Assembly (NCBI GenBank): GCA_900771975.1
Contig: CAAGPV010000056.1
Location: forward strand, 1-64,000
Reading direction: 5' to 3'
DNA from: an uncultured Prevotella sp.
GTDB lineage: Bacteria; Bacteroidota; Bacteroidia; Bacteroidales; Bacteroidaceae
Length of the DNA: 64,000 nt
In this document: in pieces, positions 1 to 8,408 of the stretch
Position numbering within the stretch: the first letter of the stretch is position 1
Layout of the letters: each line of letters begins with the position of its first letter
Made by a program: the position numbers and the translations under genes
The notes under the pieces: generated by a model
The model's database searches: none
Told to the model about the DNA's origin: nothing
The model's input: only the letters and a program-made list of their open reading frames with translations

Positions 1-87
1 ATATTGTTACCTATATAATATAGGCAAACGACCAACTTCTTGATTTTCAATCAAAGTCCAATTTAGAGCGAGTTATTTTCTTTAAAA

Positions 88-143
88 GAGCCGGTTTTAG
101 AAGCTAAAATGCCGTGTTTTACAACCTAAAACGCACGCTTTTG
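88..143. repeat. Intergenic repeat array A (TAAAA-N6/7-TTTTA modules)
   Basis: Tandem short modules with A-run and T-run edges around a GC-rich core. The 18-mer CTAAAATGCCGTGTTTTA at 104-121 occurs exactly, in reverse complement, at 21652-21669. GCCGGTTTTAG at 90-100 recurs inverted at 21629-21639. The array lies just past the 3' end of the leftward HTCS gene. It could be a dispersed intergenic repeat or act on transcript ends; function unknown. Confidence 0.7.
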
Positions 144-179
144 TCGGGCAGGGGTCAATAGTTGTTATAAAAGCACCAT

Positions 180-3100
180 CTATTGCTTGTCTGTTTGTTG
201 TCTGAATTCCTTTGGCAAGCAGTTGTAGCGACGGGCAAATTCGCGGTAGAAGAACGACCGGTTGCGGAATCCGCACAGTGTTATGACCTCCGAAACGGTC
301 TTTGTGGAACCTTTGAGTAGCCGCTCGGCCAGTTGCATCCGGTATTCAAGTATGAAGTCAACGGGCGACACGTTGATGGTTGTTTTCATCTTGCGGTAGA
401 GTTGTGAGCGGCTAATGGCCATGTCGCGTGCCAAAGAACTTGGATTGTAGTTCTCGTCTTGGTAATGTTCGCTGATGACATTCACGGCGTTTGTGATAAA
501 CTGCTTGGCTTCGTCCGAAAGCATTCTTCCGTCATATTGATGGATGTAAGTACCGGTAAGGAAAGACAAGTCGCGCATTTTGTCCGACTCCAAGATGGTT
601 CGTTCCACCATAGCCGTGAAGAGATGAACGTGGAAAGGCTTTTCGAGAATGGTGTTGGCTCCCATGCGCAAGGTGTTGACAATATTGTCTTTCTCTCCTT
701 CATTACAGATGGCAATGATGGGAACATACCGTGTGTGGGGGTCTGTTCTGAGGTCGTTGATAGCTGACAGATCACCGGCACAGGTGTCAACGACCACTAT
801 GTCGATGGCATGGGAGGCGGCTATGCTTTTGTAGGAGTCCTGGGAAGAACCGATTACGTTGTAGTTTTCGCTTAGGGCATCTGTCATCAGGTGTGCCATT
901 TGCGTATCGTTTTCTATCAGCAGGACGGTGTGTGTCTTTTGGCGGAAAATGCGTTGCAAGGCAGTTTCGCTCTTTTGCTCCTCCAAATCGTTCGCTTGAG
1001 GGAGGGAAAGCTCGGGAACCTCAATCTTAAAGACGGTTTCCTGCTGACCTGCAGTCTGAATAGTCATCTTTCCTCCAAGTTGTTTGGCAAGGTCGTTGCA
1101 AAGGGTCAGACCAATGGTTTTGTCGGTTTTGCCGGCAGACATATTGTTCTCGAAATTGTCGAGAGCCCGGAAAGAATTGAACAATGTGGCTTGTTCGTCT
1201 GTTGATGGGCTCTCGCCACGATAGCAGAAGCTAACGCTCATACCTGAGCAATCGGGCTCTATGCTTATTTCCAGAGAGCTATTTTCCTCTATGCTTGGCA
1301 TGATGTAGTCGAGCAGATGCCGAACCATCTTGCCAGCAACGGTCTTGTCTGTTATGAAAGGTGTAGCTTCAGGTTTTTCGGGAAGTGCCAGATGGATATT
1401 GCGGTCGAGCAAGGTGACCGAGTAAGCGTCCATTTCCAGTTTTATTAGTTCCATCCATCGGATGGGTTCGGGGTGGAGCGTAGAAGAGTATTCTTCGGCC
1501 GATTGTATTTCGGATAGTTGTTTTATGTGTCGGTTGATGAGCCGTGCACTGTCTTCGATGCGCATGAGTTCTTCGTTCAGTGGCTGACCCTTGTTTTCCC
1601 TGATGTGCTCAATGGCATCGTAGATTTGTGTAAGACTGTTTGAGAATTTCCCGGTAACGTTGGAGAAGAAACGCAGTTTGGCATGATGGATGTCTTCTCG
1701 GTTGCGTTGGCTCTGCCGTTCCATCTCGTGACGATGATGGCGTTGTAGTCGCCGTTTCTTTACCCGATAGACGGAACGTATGAAGAAGGCGATGACGAGA
1801 AGATAGATAGTGATAGCCCACCATCGCCCCCATAGGGGATATTCCACATAGAAGGAAATCACCAAGGGCTTGCTACTCCACTGATGGGCCGAATTGCTTT
1901 GTTTTACGTAGAGTTGGTAGTGGCCGGGCAACAACTCGTTCAAGAGTATGCTTTTTGAACTGCCTACATTGGTGTAGATGTCGTTGTTGTCGCTGCCGAA
2001 CCACCGCCTGTGTTCCAACTTATAGGCCAATTCGCACCGTGAATTGTCGATATAGTCGAGAATGGAAAAACTGAATTCTATGTTTTTTGTTCCGTTAGGA
2101 AAGCTCACCTCTTTCTGCATGGTTACTGGTTGGTTGTCCATTCTGATGCCATTGAGCAAGAGTGTGGGCATAAATCCCGTATTTTGCATCTGTGTGGGAA
2201 AGAGAATGCTTATTCCGTTGGTGCCTCCAAAGAACACCTTTCTTCCCCCATCGCAGCTAAGTCCGGCCCCATCCGAAAACTCATCGCCTTGTAACCCGTC
2301 TTTGTGGGTGAAGTTGGTAAGCGTAAGGTTGGGTTGTATGCGTACGATACCACTGCTTGTACTTGCCCAAATGTTGTGGAAAATGTCTTCCTGCAGGTTG
2401 TGGATGTTCTTGCTGAAAGCAGCGGTGTGACTGTCAATAACGTGGTGGAAGCTGATTTTCTTTCCTTTTGTAACCAGCAAGTCCAACCCTTGTGTGGTAC
2501 CAATCCATAGCCGTTTTCTCGAGTCTTTATAGAGGGTGATGACGTCATTGCTTACGATGGAGCTACCATCGTTGCCGTCGTTGCGAAAGATCGTTTGGCT
2601 ATTGTTTGCTGTGTTGAGCCGCATCAGTCCTCCGCCTCGCATACCAACCCATAGATATGGAGGGTCATACACTTGCGCATAAACCACATCGCTCTGTAGC
2701 GAACGGGGTTGTTTGCTATTGAATGGCATTACCTTTGTGATGGTATCGTTGTGGAACCGGGCGTAAACGAGTCCGTTTCCGCTCGTTCCTATGTAGAGCG
2801 TGGAGTCGTTGGCCTGTATGATAGAATAGACAGAATAGACTTGTTGTTCTTCTTGCTGAGACCGGAATGTCATTTTGTGGAGTTGTCCCTGTTGGTAGTA
2901 TTGCAGCCCCTTGCCATCGGTGCCCACCCAAATACGGTTGTTGCTACCTTTCCCGAGGGCATAAACGGCATTGTAAGAACGTCCGGGACCAACGTTATGT
3001 GTGGCAATAGGTTGTAGACGGTCTTTGCCGGTGGCCTTGTAGACCAGCAAGCCCTCTCCCTTTGTTCCAATAAGGCAGGTGTCGCCCAATTGCTGGATGG

Positions 3101-4109
3101 CTCTCACGGGATGGTTCTTGGTGCCTGTTGGAAAAGATAGAATGAAATTGTTCTTGGCATAGTATTGGTAGATGCCCCGTCCGTCTGTTCCCACCCAAAG
3201 TATGTTTTGGCTGCCTTGCAGCAGAGCTGTAACGCTTACGTTGGGCAGGAGGTGCTCTTTTTGCCCTTGTCGGATGAAATAAAGGCCGTTGTCGGTGCCG
3301 AAAGTGGTGCGTTGTTTGGTATGGCTTACGCCGATAAGGCGGTCGGACAGTGTCCATGGAGTGGTTTCAAAGCGGTGTTGTGTGTTAAGACGCAGTATGC
3401 GCTTGTCGGCTTGCGCCCAGATAGAACCTTCGTTGTCGGCTACAAGTGACTCTGTTTTTTCGGGGAGTGGGATGGCAGCAACAAGATGCACCGTCGAAGC
3501 CTTTAAGGCGAAGAGATAGACCTTGTTGTCTGAAAATGCCCGCAGTTGTCCATTTTTATCAAAGAACAGTTTGTTGATAGTTCCCTGTATGGCCTTGTCA
3601 CTCCCAAGAGTAACAAACTTTTCTGTCTTTTTGTCGAATAGATAAAATGGTGCTTTATTGAAACAAGCCACCACCTTTCCTCTTTTGTCAATGGCGCAGT
3701 GGAAGGTGTGTTCTGCAAAAGTAGTATTCTTCGGACTGTTTAAATAGTAACGCTGAACATGTCCCGAAAACTTGTTGAAGCGGTTGATGCCTCCATCGGT
3801 GACTATCCATAGATGGCAAGAGTCTTCTTCCTGAATGTCGCGTATAACGGGATGGGTCAGTGTAGTGCTATCGTTCAGAATGGAATTGTATAAGGTGTAT
3901 TTGTTGCCGTCATACCTGTTGAGGCCGTCCCAAGTGCCAATCCATATAACACCAGAACGGTCTTGATGAATGATATTGATGGAACTGTTGCTCATCCCGC
4001 TGCTATCCAGATGGAAAAATTTCCAAAGTTTGGATGCAGTTAGGCTGATACCAAAAGCCAATATCAGGGCAACAGTTGTAGCTAATATCTGTTGTTGTCT
4101 AACGTTCAT
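180..4109 (-). CDS. HTCS-type hybrid regulator with degenerate histidine kinase core
   Basis: A 1309-residue inner-membrane protein with HTCS layout: an N-terminal signal/anchor, a periplasmic two-propeller region of repeated 'IWIGT..GL' Reg_prop-like blades (about 45-660), a Y_Y_Y-like domain (about 675-755), a membrane segment near 763-782, a kinase-like region, a receiver (about 1060-1175) and an AraC-type DNA-binding domain (about 1200-1309). The usual H-box FFTNxSHExRTP reads FFSNVTGKFSNS here: Gly820 replaces the phosphoacceptor His, and the Arg, Thr and Pro are also lost. The ATPase N-box and first glycine box are not recognisable, although a GLTL remnant of the last remains. The receiver keeps Asp1108 and the LEKPF lysine, but the conserved Thr is Cys. 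It diverges from the GH130-susCD operon, its likely target. The family role is to sense glycan breakdown products in the periplasm and activate the adjacent locus. How signal passes without the His is unclear. Confidence 0.9.
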   Translation of the reverse strand: MNVRQQQILATTVALILAFGISLTASKLWKFFHLDSSGMSNSSINIIHQDRSGVIWIGTWDGLNRYDGNKYTLYNSILNDSTTLTHPVIRDIQEEDSCHLWIVTDGGINRFNKFSGHVQRYYLNSPKNTTFAEHTFHCAIDKRGKVVACFNKAPFYLFDKKTEKFVTLGSDKAIQGTINKLFFDKNGQLRAFSDNKVYLFALKASTVHLVAAIPLPEKTESLVADNEGSIWAQADKRILRLNTQHRFETTPWTLSDRLIGVSHTKQRTTFGTDNGLYFIRQGQKEHLLPNVSVTALLQGSQNILWVGTDGRGIYQYYAKNNFILSFPTGTKNHPVRAIQQLGDTCLIGTKGEGLLVYKATGKDRLQPIATHNVGPGRSYNAVYALGKGSNNRIWVGTDGKGLQYYQQGQLHKMTFRSQQEEQQVYSVYSIIQANDSTLYIGTSGNGLVYARFHNDTITKVMPFNSKQPRSLQSDVVYAQVYDPPYLWVGMRGGGLMRLNTANNSQTIFRNDGNDGSSIVSNDVITLYKDSRKRLWIGTTQGLDLLVTKGKKISFHHVIDSHTAAFSKNIHNLQEDIFHNIWASTSSGIVRIQPNLTLTNFTHKDGLQGDEFSDGAGLSCDGGRKVFFGGTNGISILFPTQMQNTGFMPTLLLNGIRMDNQPVTMQKEVSFPNGTKNIEFSFSILDYIDNSRCELAYKLEHRRWFGSDNNDIYTNVGSSKSILLNELLPGHYQLYVKQSNSAHQWSSKPLVISFYVEYPLWGRWWAITIYLLVIAFFIRSVYRVKKRRLQRHHRHEMERQSQRNREDIHHAKLRFFSNVTGKFSNSLTQIYDAIEHIRENKGQPLNEELMRIEDSARLINRHIKQLSEIQSAEEYSSTLHPEPIRWMELIKLEMDAYSVTLLDRNIHLALPEKPEATPFITDKTVAGKMVRHLLDYIMPSIEENSSLEISIEPDCSGMSVSFCYRGESPSTDEQATLFNSFRALDNFENNMSAGKTDKTIGLTLCNDLAKQLGGKMTIQTAGQQETVFKIEVPELSLPQANDLEEQKSETALQRIFRQKTHTVLLIENDTQMAHLMTDALSENYNVIGSSQDSYKSIAASHAIDIVVVDTCAGDLSAINDLRTDPHTRYVPIIAICNEGEKDNIVNTLRMGANTILEKPFHVHLFTAMVERTILESDKMRDLSFLTGTYIHQYDGRMLSDEAKQFITNAVNVISEHYQDENYNPSSLARDMAISRSQLYRKMKTTINVSPVDFILEYRMQLAERLLKGSTKTVSEVITLCGFRNRSFFYREFARRYNCLPKEFRQQTDKQ

Positions 4110-4137
4110 AGCAAAAATTTCCTCTTATTATCCATTG

Positions 4138-4145
4138 CAAAGATA
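4138..4145 (-). promoter_or_regulatory. -7 box of the HTCS gene at 180-4109
   Basis: TATCTTTG on the minus strand matches the Bacteroidetes TAnnTTTG -7 consensus, 29 nt upstream of the start codon. No convincing TTTG -33 element was seen. Confidence 0.55.
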
Positions 4146-4217
4146 ACTTTTTTTTGATGAAGAGAACTAAAAAAGCCATTGTTTTCCGAATGTATCAGTG
4201 TATCTGCGTATCAAAAT

Positions 4218-4281
4218 AGTATATATCGGTTTTATTTTAACCGTGAAACGCAAGTATACAACTATGCTCCCGATATATACT
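4218..4281. promoter_or_regulatory. Candidate HTCS operator, 12-bp inverted repeat
   Basis: AGTATATATCGG (4218-4229) and its exact reverse complement CCGATATATACT (4270-4281) lie 52 bp apart, about five helical turns. The inner arm ends 21 nt before the -7 box of the GH130 operon, where the missing -33 element would be. AraC-family activators bind this kind of position. Assignment to the neighbouring HTCS is inference. Confidence 0.55.
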
Positions 4282-4302
4282 TCCTCGATAGATTATGTCC
4301 TC

Positions 4303-4310
4303 TATCTTTG
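4303..4310 (+). promoter_or_regulatory. -7 box of the GH130-susCD operon
   Basis: TATCTTTG fits TAnnTTTG. No TTTG lies at the -33 position, as expected for a promoter needing an activator. It predicts a 5' leader of about 40 nt before the GH130 start. Confidence 0.6.
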
Positions 4311-4356
4311 CAGCCGACGAGTAAAACTCAGAATGAAATAATTTAAAACCTAAACA

Positions 4357-5400
4357 ATGGATATAGCAAAAAGAAACAAACAAAACCCTATCCTCACCCC
4401 AAAGGATTTTCAACCGGCTATTGAAGGTATGGAAATAGCGTGCTTGTTAAACCCCGGAGTGTTTCAATTGAACGGACGTATAGCCTTGCTGATACGTGTG
4501 GCAGAACGTCCCAAACAACAAGACGGAAAAATCAGTTTTCCAATATATACAGACAGTGGCTTTAAGGTATTGGAGTTTTCTCAGGATGACCCAGAGTTGG
4601 ATAGTTCAGATCCCCGTGTTATAAAATACAAGGGGCAGAACTATCTGACTACGTTGTCTTACCTTCGCCTTGTCTTCAGTGATGACGGCACTCACTTTTA
4701 TGAGGATGCGGCCTATCAACCCATCTTTGGAAGTCGCCCTTCCGAGGCTTTTGGCATTGAAGACTGTCGTGTTGCCACAATGGAAGACGGCTTTTTTCTC
4801 ACCTTTACAGAAGTTTCTGCTGTGGCAGTGGGCGTAGGAATGATGCACACCACCGACTTCCAAATCTATCAGCATGAGGGAATGATCTTCCCGCCACACA
4901 ATAAAGACTGCGCTTTGTTTGAGCAAAAAATAGGTGATAGCTATTTCGCTTTTCACCGTCCCAGTTCTCCCGAGTTGGGAGGCAACTATATGTGGTTGGC
5001 TCAAAGTCCCGACCGTATTCATTGGGGTAGGCACACGTGCATAGCCACGACCCGTGAAGGGCGCTTCGACAGTGCCCGTCTTGGGGCTGGAGCCTCTCCC
5101 ATAAAGACGCCAAAGGGATGGCTCGAAATCTATCATGGAGCATCGGAAGACAACCGATATTGCCTTGGAGCAATGTTGTTGGACCTGAACGACCCCTCCA
5201 AAGTGCTTGCGCGTAGCATGGAACCCATTATGGAACCTGTTGCTCCCTACGAACAAACGGGTTTCTTCGGCAATGTTGTGTTCAGTAACGGACAACTGAT
5301 TGATGGCGACACGGTACACCTTTATTATGGAGCCAGCGATGAGGTAATCTGTCAGGCTGACCTTTCCATATCGGAAGTATTGGCAACATTAAAGGTATAG
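4357..5400 (+). CDS. GH130 family beta-mannoside phosphorylase (or mannosidase)
   Basis: A 347-residue cytoplasmic protein without signal peptide, of the five-bladed propeller family GH130. Typical landmarks are NPGVFQLNGR with the LLIRVAER strand near residues 30-50, FGIEDCR with the probable catalytic Asp136, KDCALFEQK followed by a FHRP segment (phosphate-side residues in family phosphorylases), and GASPIKTPKGWLEIYHG. GH130 enzymes cleave beta-mannosides, mostly by phosphorolysis releasing mannose-1-phosphate; one subgroup hydrolyses beta-1,2-mannosides. The retained basic residues favour phosphorolysis, but linkage and acceptor sugar cannot be read from sequence. It is first in the operon, 4 nt before an MFS transporter gene, so it probably acts on the imported disaccharide. 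Confidence 0.85.
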   Translation: MDIAKRNKQNPILTPKDFQPAIEGMEIACLLNPGVFQLNGRIALLIRVAERPKQQDGKISFPIYTDSGFKVLEFSQDDPELDSSDPRVIKYKGQNYLTTLSYLRLVFSDDGTHFYEDAAYQPIFGSRPSEAFGIEDCRVATMEDGFFLTFTEVSAVAVGVGMMHTTDFQIYQHEGMIFPPHNKDCALFEQKIGDSYFAFHRPSSPELGGNYMWLAQSPDRIHWGRHTCIATTREGRFDSARLGAGASPIKTPKGWLEIYHGASEDNRYCLGAMLLDLNDPSKVLARSMEPIMEPVAPYEQTGFFGNVVFSNGQLIDGDTVHLYYGASDEVICQADLSISEVLATLKV

Positions 5401-5404
5401 AGCT

Positions 5405-6664
5405 ATGGGTGCACTTTTAAAAGAATTACAGTTTTTCCGCAGCCAGGAACGCAATATGCGCATTTTGTTGTTAACCAACATGATTTATGCCTTTGTGTTG
5501 CCTGTGGTGGAAATCTTTGCAGGCGCTTATGTCATGCGCAATACCAACGATCCGGCCATGGTGGCCTACTATCAGTTAGCCATGTATGTTGGCGTTGTCA
5601 CCACCTCGCTTGTCAACGGGCTTCTTCTCAAGTGGTTTCCCATAAAGTTTTTATATGCAGCCGGCATTTTTGTGAGTGGCCTGTCGTTGGGAGGTATGAT
5701 GCTATTGGGGCGTTTGGGCTTCTTGGAGTTAGGATTGGCGGGCTTTTTCTTGGGCGCATCGTCGGGCTTCTTCTGGACCAACCGCTACTTGTTGGCCCTG
5801 TATAACACCAATGATGCCAACCGCAACTACTATTTCGGGTTGGAGTCATTCTTCTTTTCTGTGGCCAACATCACGGTGCCTCTTGTGGTTGGAGCTTTTA
5901 TCGGCTATATGAATGGAGTGCAATGGATGGGAATAACGTTTGATGCGGCACGTTGTTACAAGGTGGTAATGTGCGTAGTGATGTTGATTGCGCTCTTGGC
6001 GGTTGCCGTTTTGTGGCAAGGCAGGTTTGTTATGCCCAAAGACACCCGCTTCTTTCACGTTCGTTTCCATGTGTTATGGCGTAAAATGCTAACCATGGCT
6101 GCGCTCAAGGGAATGGTACAGGGCTTTCTTGTTACTGCTCCGGCCATTCTTGTGATGCGGTTTGTGGGAGACGAAGGGACATTGGGCACTATTCAAGGTG
6201 TCAGTGGAGCCCTTACGGCAGTTCTTGTCTATGTGTTGGGACGCGCAGCAAGACCGCAGGACCGCCTTTGGATCTTCCTTGGTAGCGTGGTGGTGTTCTT
6301 TGTTGGTACTCTTTGCAACGGTATTCTGTTTTCTGCAATGGGCGTTATCATGTTCGTATTGTGTAAGGTAATCTTCCAGCCCTTGTACGACTTGGCTTAC
6401 TATCCCGTAATGATGCGAACAATAGACGTGGTGGCAAAGTTGGAAAAACGCAACGAATACACCTATATTATGACCCATGAGGTGGGATTGTTCTTTGGCC
6501 GTTTCCTCGGACTGAGCTTGTTTATAGCTTTGGCTTATGGCGTTTCCGAGGATTTCGCACTGAAGTATGCGCTTGTCATCGTGGCTGCTTTACAGATGTT
6601 GTCCTATCCTTTAGCAATGAATATTACGAAACAAACCCAACAATATGAAGAAAAAATATCATGA
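5405..6664 (+). CDS. MFS transporter, probable mannoside importer
   Basis: A 419-residue polytopic inner-membrane protein with about 12 hydrophobic segments in major-facilitator arrangement. The cytoplasmic N-terminus (about 20 residues) precedes the first helix. It lies between the GH130 gene (4-nt gap) and the secreted hydrolase-like gene, whose start overlaps its stop in an ATGA. From this position I infer import of the short glycoside consumed by the GH130 enzyme. The substrate is not visible in the sequence. It is not close in sequence to the fucose/fructose-permease-type MFS at 16733-17887. Confidence 0.8.
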   Translation: MGALLKELQFFRSQERNMRILLLTNMIYAFVLPVVEIFAGAYVMRNTNDPAMVAYYQLAMYVGVVTTSLVNGLLLKWFPIKFLYAAGIFVSGLSLGGMMLLGRLGFLELGLAGFFLGASSGFFWTNRYLLALYNTNDANRNYYFGLESFFFSVANITVPLVVGAFIGYMNGVQWMGITFDAARCYKVVMCVVMLIALLAVAVLWQGRFVMPKDTRFFHVRFHVLWRKMLTMAALKGMVQGFLVTAPAILVMRFVGDEGTLGTIQGVSGALTAVLVYVLGRAARPQDRLWIFLGSVVVFFVGTLCNGILFSAMGVIMFVLCKVIFQPLYDLAYYPVMMRTIDVVAKLEKRNEYTYIMTHEVGLFFGRFLGLSLFIALAYGVSEDFALKYALVIVAALQMLSYPLAMNITKQTQQYEEKIS

Positions 6665-8391
6665 TGAAAACAACTAATTACATTCTTTTGTCCATCGGTT
6701 GTTTGCTTCAACCGCTGAACGCTGGGGCGCAAAACTATGGTACAGCCGTCCGGCAAACCCCCATAGCGCGTGTAGAACTCATGCCCGATATGCCTAAATC
6801 TTACGAAATGCTCGACTGGAAAACAAAGGCTCGTAAGTTTGATGCCTATGTTTTTGATTGGAACAATCAAGGAAAAACAGGGCCGTTGATATGGATTGAC
6901 AATGCGCACCGCAATATAGACCAACCCACTTTCGGACTCTATACGGCAATAGGAGATGTGCGGCAGGGACCAACCCATAACGGTGGAGAGTTTCATGAGG
7001 CCCTTAACACCATCACGGCTTTGCTCGGAGCAGGTCTGGTCGGTATAGACAAGACCCACCAAGACGGCTTCAACTATGTCAAGATGGTGCAAAACTACTT
7101 CAACAGTGCAAATGGTTGGAACATCGTGATGAACAACACCAATCCTCAAGTGGCCAATCTTGGTGGTGGATATGGGCGTGACTGGTGGTACGATGTGCTT
7201 CCTAATGCTCTATACTATGCCTTGAGCGATGTCTTTCCAGGCGTGGATGGTGCCGACAGTATAATGTATAAGGTGGCAGAACGTTTTGTTCAGGCAGATT
7301 CCGTCTTGGCAGGCAATTACGATTACTCCTATTTCGACTATGGAAAGCTTCGTGGTGGACGCAATCACATCGCTTTTCAGCAAGATGCAGCAGGCGGTCA
7401 TGCTTATGTGTTGCTGGCTGCTTACAAGAAGTTTGGCGACAAACGGTATCTTCATCATAGCGAAACGGCCATTGAAGCGCTGCTCAACCAGAAGGAAAGC
7501 AGGTTCTATGAGGCGCTTCTTCCGTTAGGTGTTTACACGGCAGCCTACCTTAATGCCACACAAGGAAAGCACTATGATGTGCACAAACTCCTTGATTGGG
7601 TCTTTGAAGGATGCAAGAGCGACACCGGAAGAAAGGGCTGGGGCATCATTGTCGGACAATGGGGTGACTACGATGTAAGCGGTCTTCAAGGCAGCATAAC
7701 TGACGGTGGAGGATATGCTTTTTTGATGAACAGCATTAAGCCGACGTGGCCTTTTGTTCCAATGGTGAAGTATGAACCGCAATATGCGGCCGCTATTGGC
7801 AAGTGGATGTTGAACAACGCGAGTGCATGTCGCTTGTTCTTCCCAGGCAATATAGACTTGCACCACCAGTGGGCACCCGAGTTGTCTACCTTGACAGACA
7901 ACAATGTCGCTTATGAAGGGTTGCGCAAGGCAGACGACTATGGCAAACCTTCTTTGCGGGGAGTAACCCCTGTGGCAATAGGCGATGGCCCGAAATGGAT
8001 TGACGGCAACCCGACGGAAAGCATGATGAGCGTTTACAGCACAGCCCCCATAGGCATTTTAGGAGCCATTGTCGACACAACCAATGTCAAAGGAGTGCTT
8101 AAACTCGACTGCAACGCAACCGATTTCTATTCGGCAAGGCCTTACCCCGTGTTTATGGTGTACAATCCGTATGCCAAGAAGCGGTCTGTCGTCTACAAGG
8201 TGGCAAAGCCTTGCGACTTGTTTGATGTGGTGTCGAAGCGTTATGTTGCCCGCAATGTGCAGGAACAGACAAGTATCAACATCGGTGGACATACCGCCCA
8301 GGTCATATATGAGTTGCCTTTGGGGACGAAACTCTCTGTTGGGAATGGGAAAATCAGAACAAATGATAACCAAATAATATCTTATAAATAA
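6661..8391 (+). CDS. Secreted putative glycoside hydrolase, helical toroid type, family unassigned
   Basis: 576 residues. The N-terminus is a signal peptide ending near NAGAQ (about residue 24). Residues about 85-440 show Trp/Tyr/Gly-rich helical segments (GRDWWYDVLPNALYYALSD, AGGHAYVLLAAYKKFGD, GWGIIVGQWGDYDVSG) resembling an (alpha/alpha)6 six-hairpin glycosidase layout. The last 100 or so residues look like a beta-sandwich (PVFMVYNPYAKKRS, GHTAQVIYELP). I do not recognise a numbered GH or PL family. Acidic residues in GQWGDYD and TDGGGY are possible catalytic candidates only. It sits between a sugar importer and SusC, so it probably trims the glycan in the periplasm. A binding-only or lyase role is possible. 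Confidence 0.55.
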   Translation: MMKTTNYILLSIGCLLQPLNAGAQNYGTAVRQTPIARVELMPDMPKSYEMLDWKTKARKFDAYVFDWNNQGKTGPLIWIDNAHRNIDQPTFGLYTAIGDVRQGPTHNGGEFHEALNTITALLGAGLVGIDKTHQDGFNYVKMVQNYFNSANGWNIVMNNTNPQVANLGGGYGRDWWYDVLPNALYYALSDVFPGVDGADSIMYKVAERFVQADSVLAGNYDYSYFDYGKLRGGRNHIAFQQDAAGGHAYVLLAAYKKFGDKRYLHHSETAIEALLNQKESRFYEALLPLGVYTAAYLNATQGKHYDVHKLLDWVFEGCKSDTGRKGWGIIVGQWGDYDVSGLQGSITDGGGYAFLMNSIKPTWPFVPMVKYEPQYAAAIGKWMLNNASACRLFFPGNIDLHHQWAPELSTLTDNNVAYEGLRKADDYGKPSLRGVTPVAIGDGPKWIDGNPTESMMSVYSTAPIGILGAIVDTTNVKGVLKLDCNATDFYSARPYPVFMVYNPYAKKRSVVYKVAKPCDLFDVVSKRYVARNVQEQTSINIGGHTAQVIYELPLGTKLSVGNGKIRTNDNQIISYK

Positions 8392-8408
8392 CTAAAAAAC
8401 TTATATCC

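Noticed and set aside
4168..4188. Possible further copy of the TAAAA/TTTTA repeat unit near the HTCS promoter
   Set aside because: Only a loose match (CTAAAAAAGCCATTGTTTT) without tandem partners; could be chance in AT-rich DNA.
4606..5319. Leftward 237-codon frame opposite GH130
   Set aside because: It is a shadow of a clear GH130 gene with no protein-like pattern of its own.
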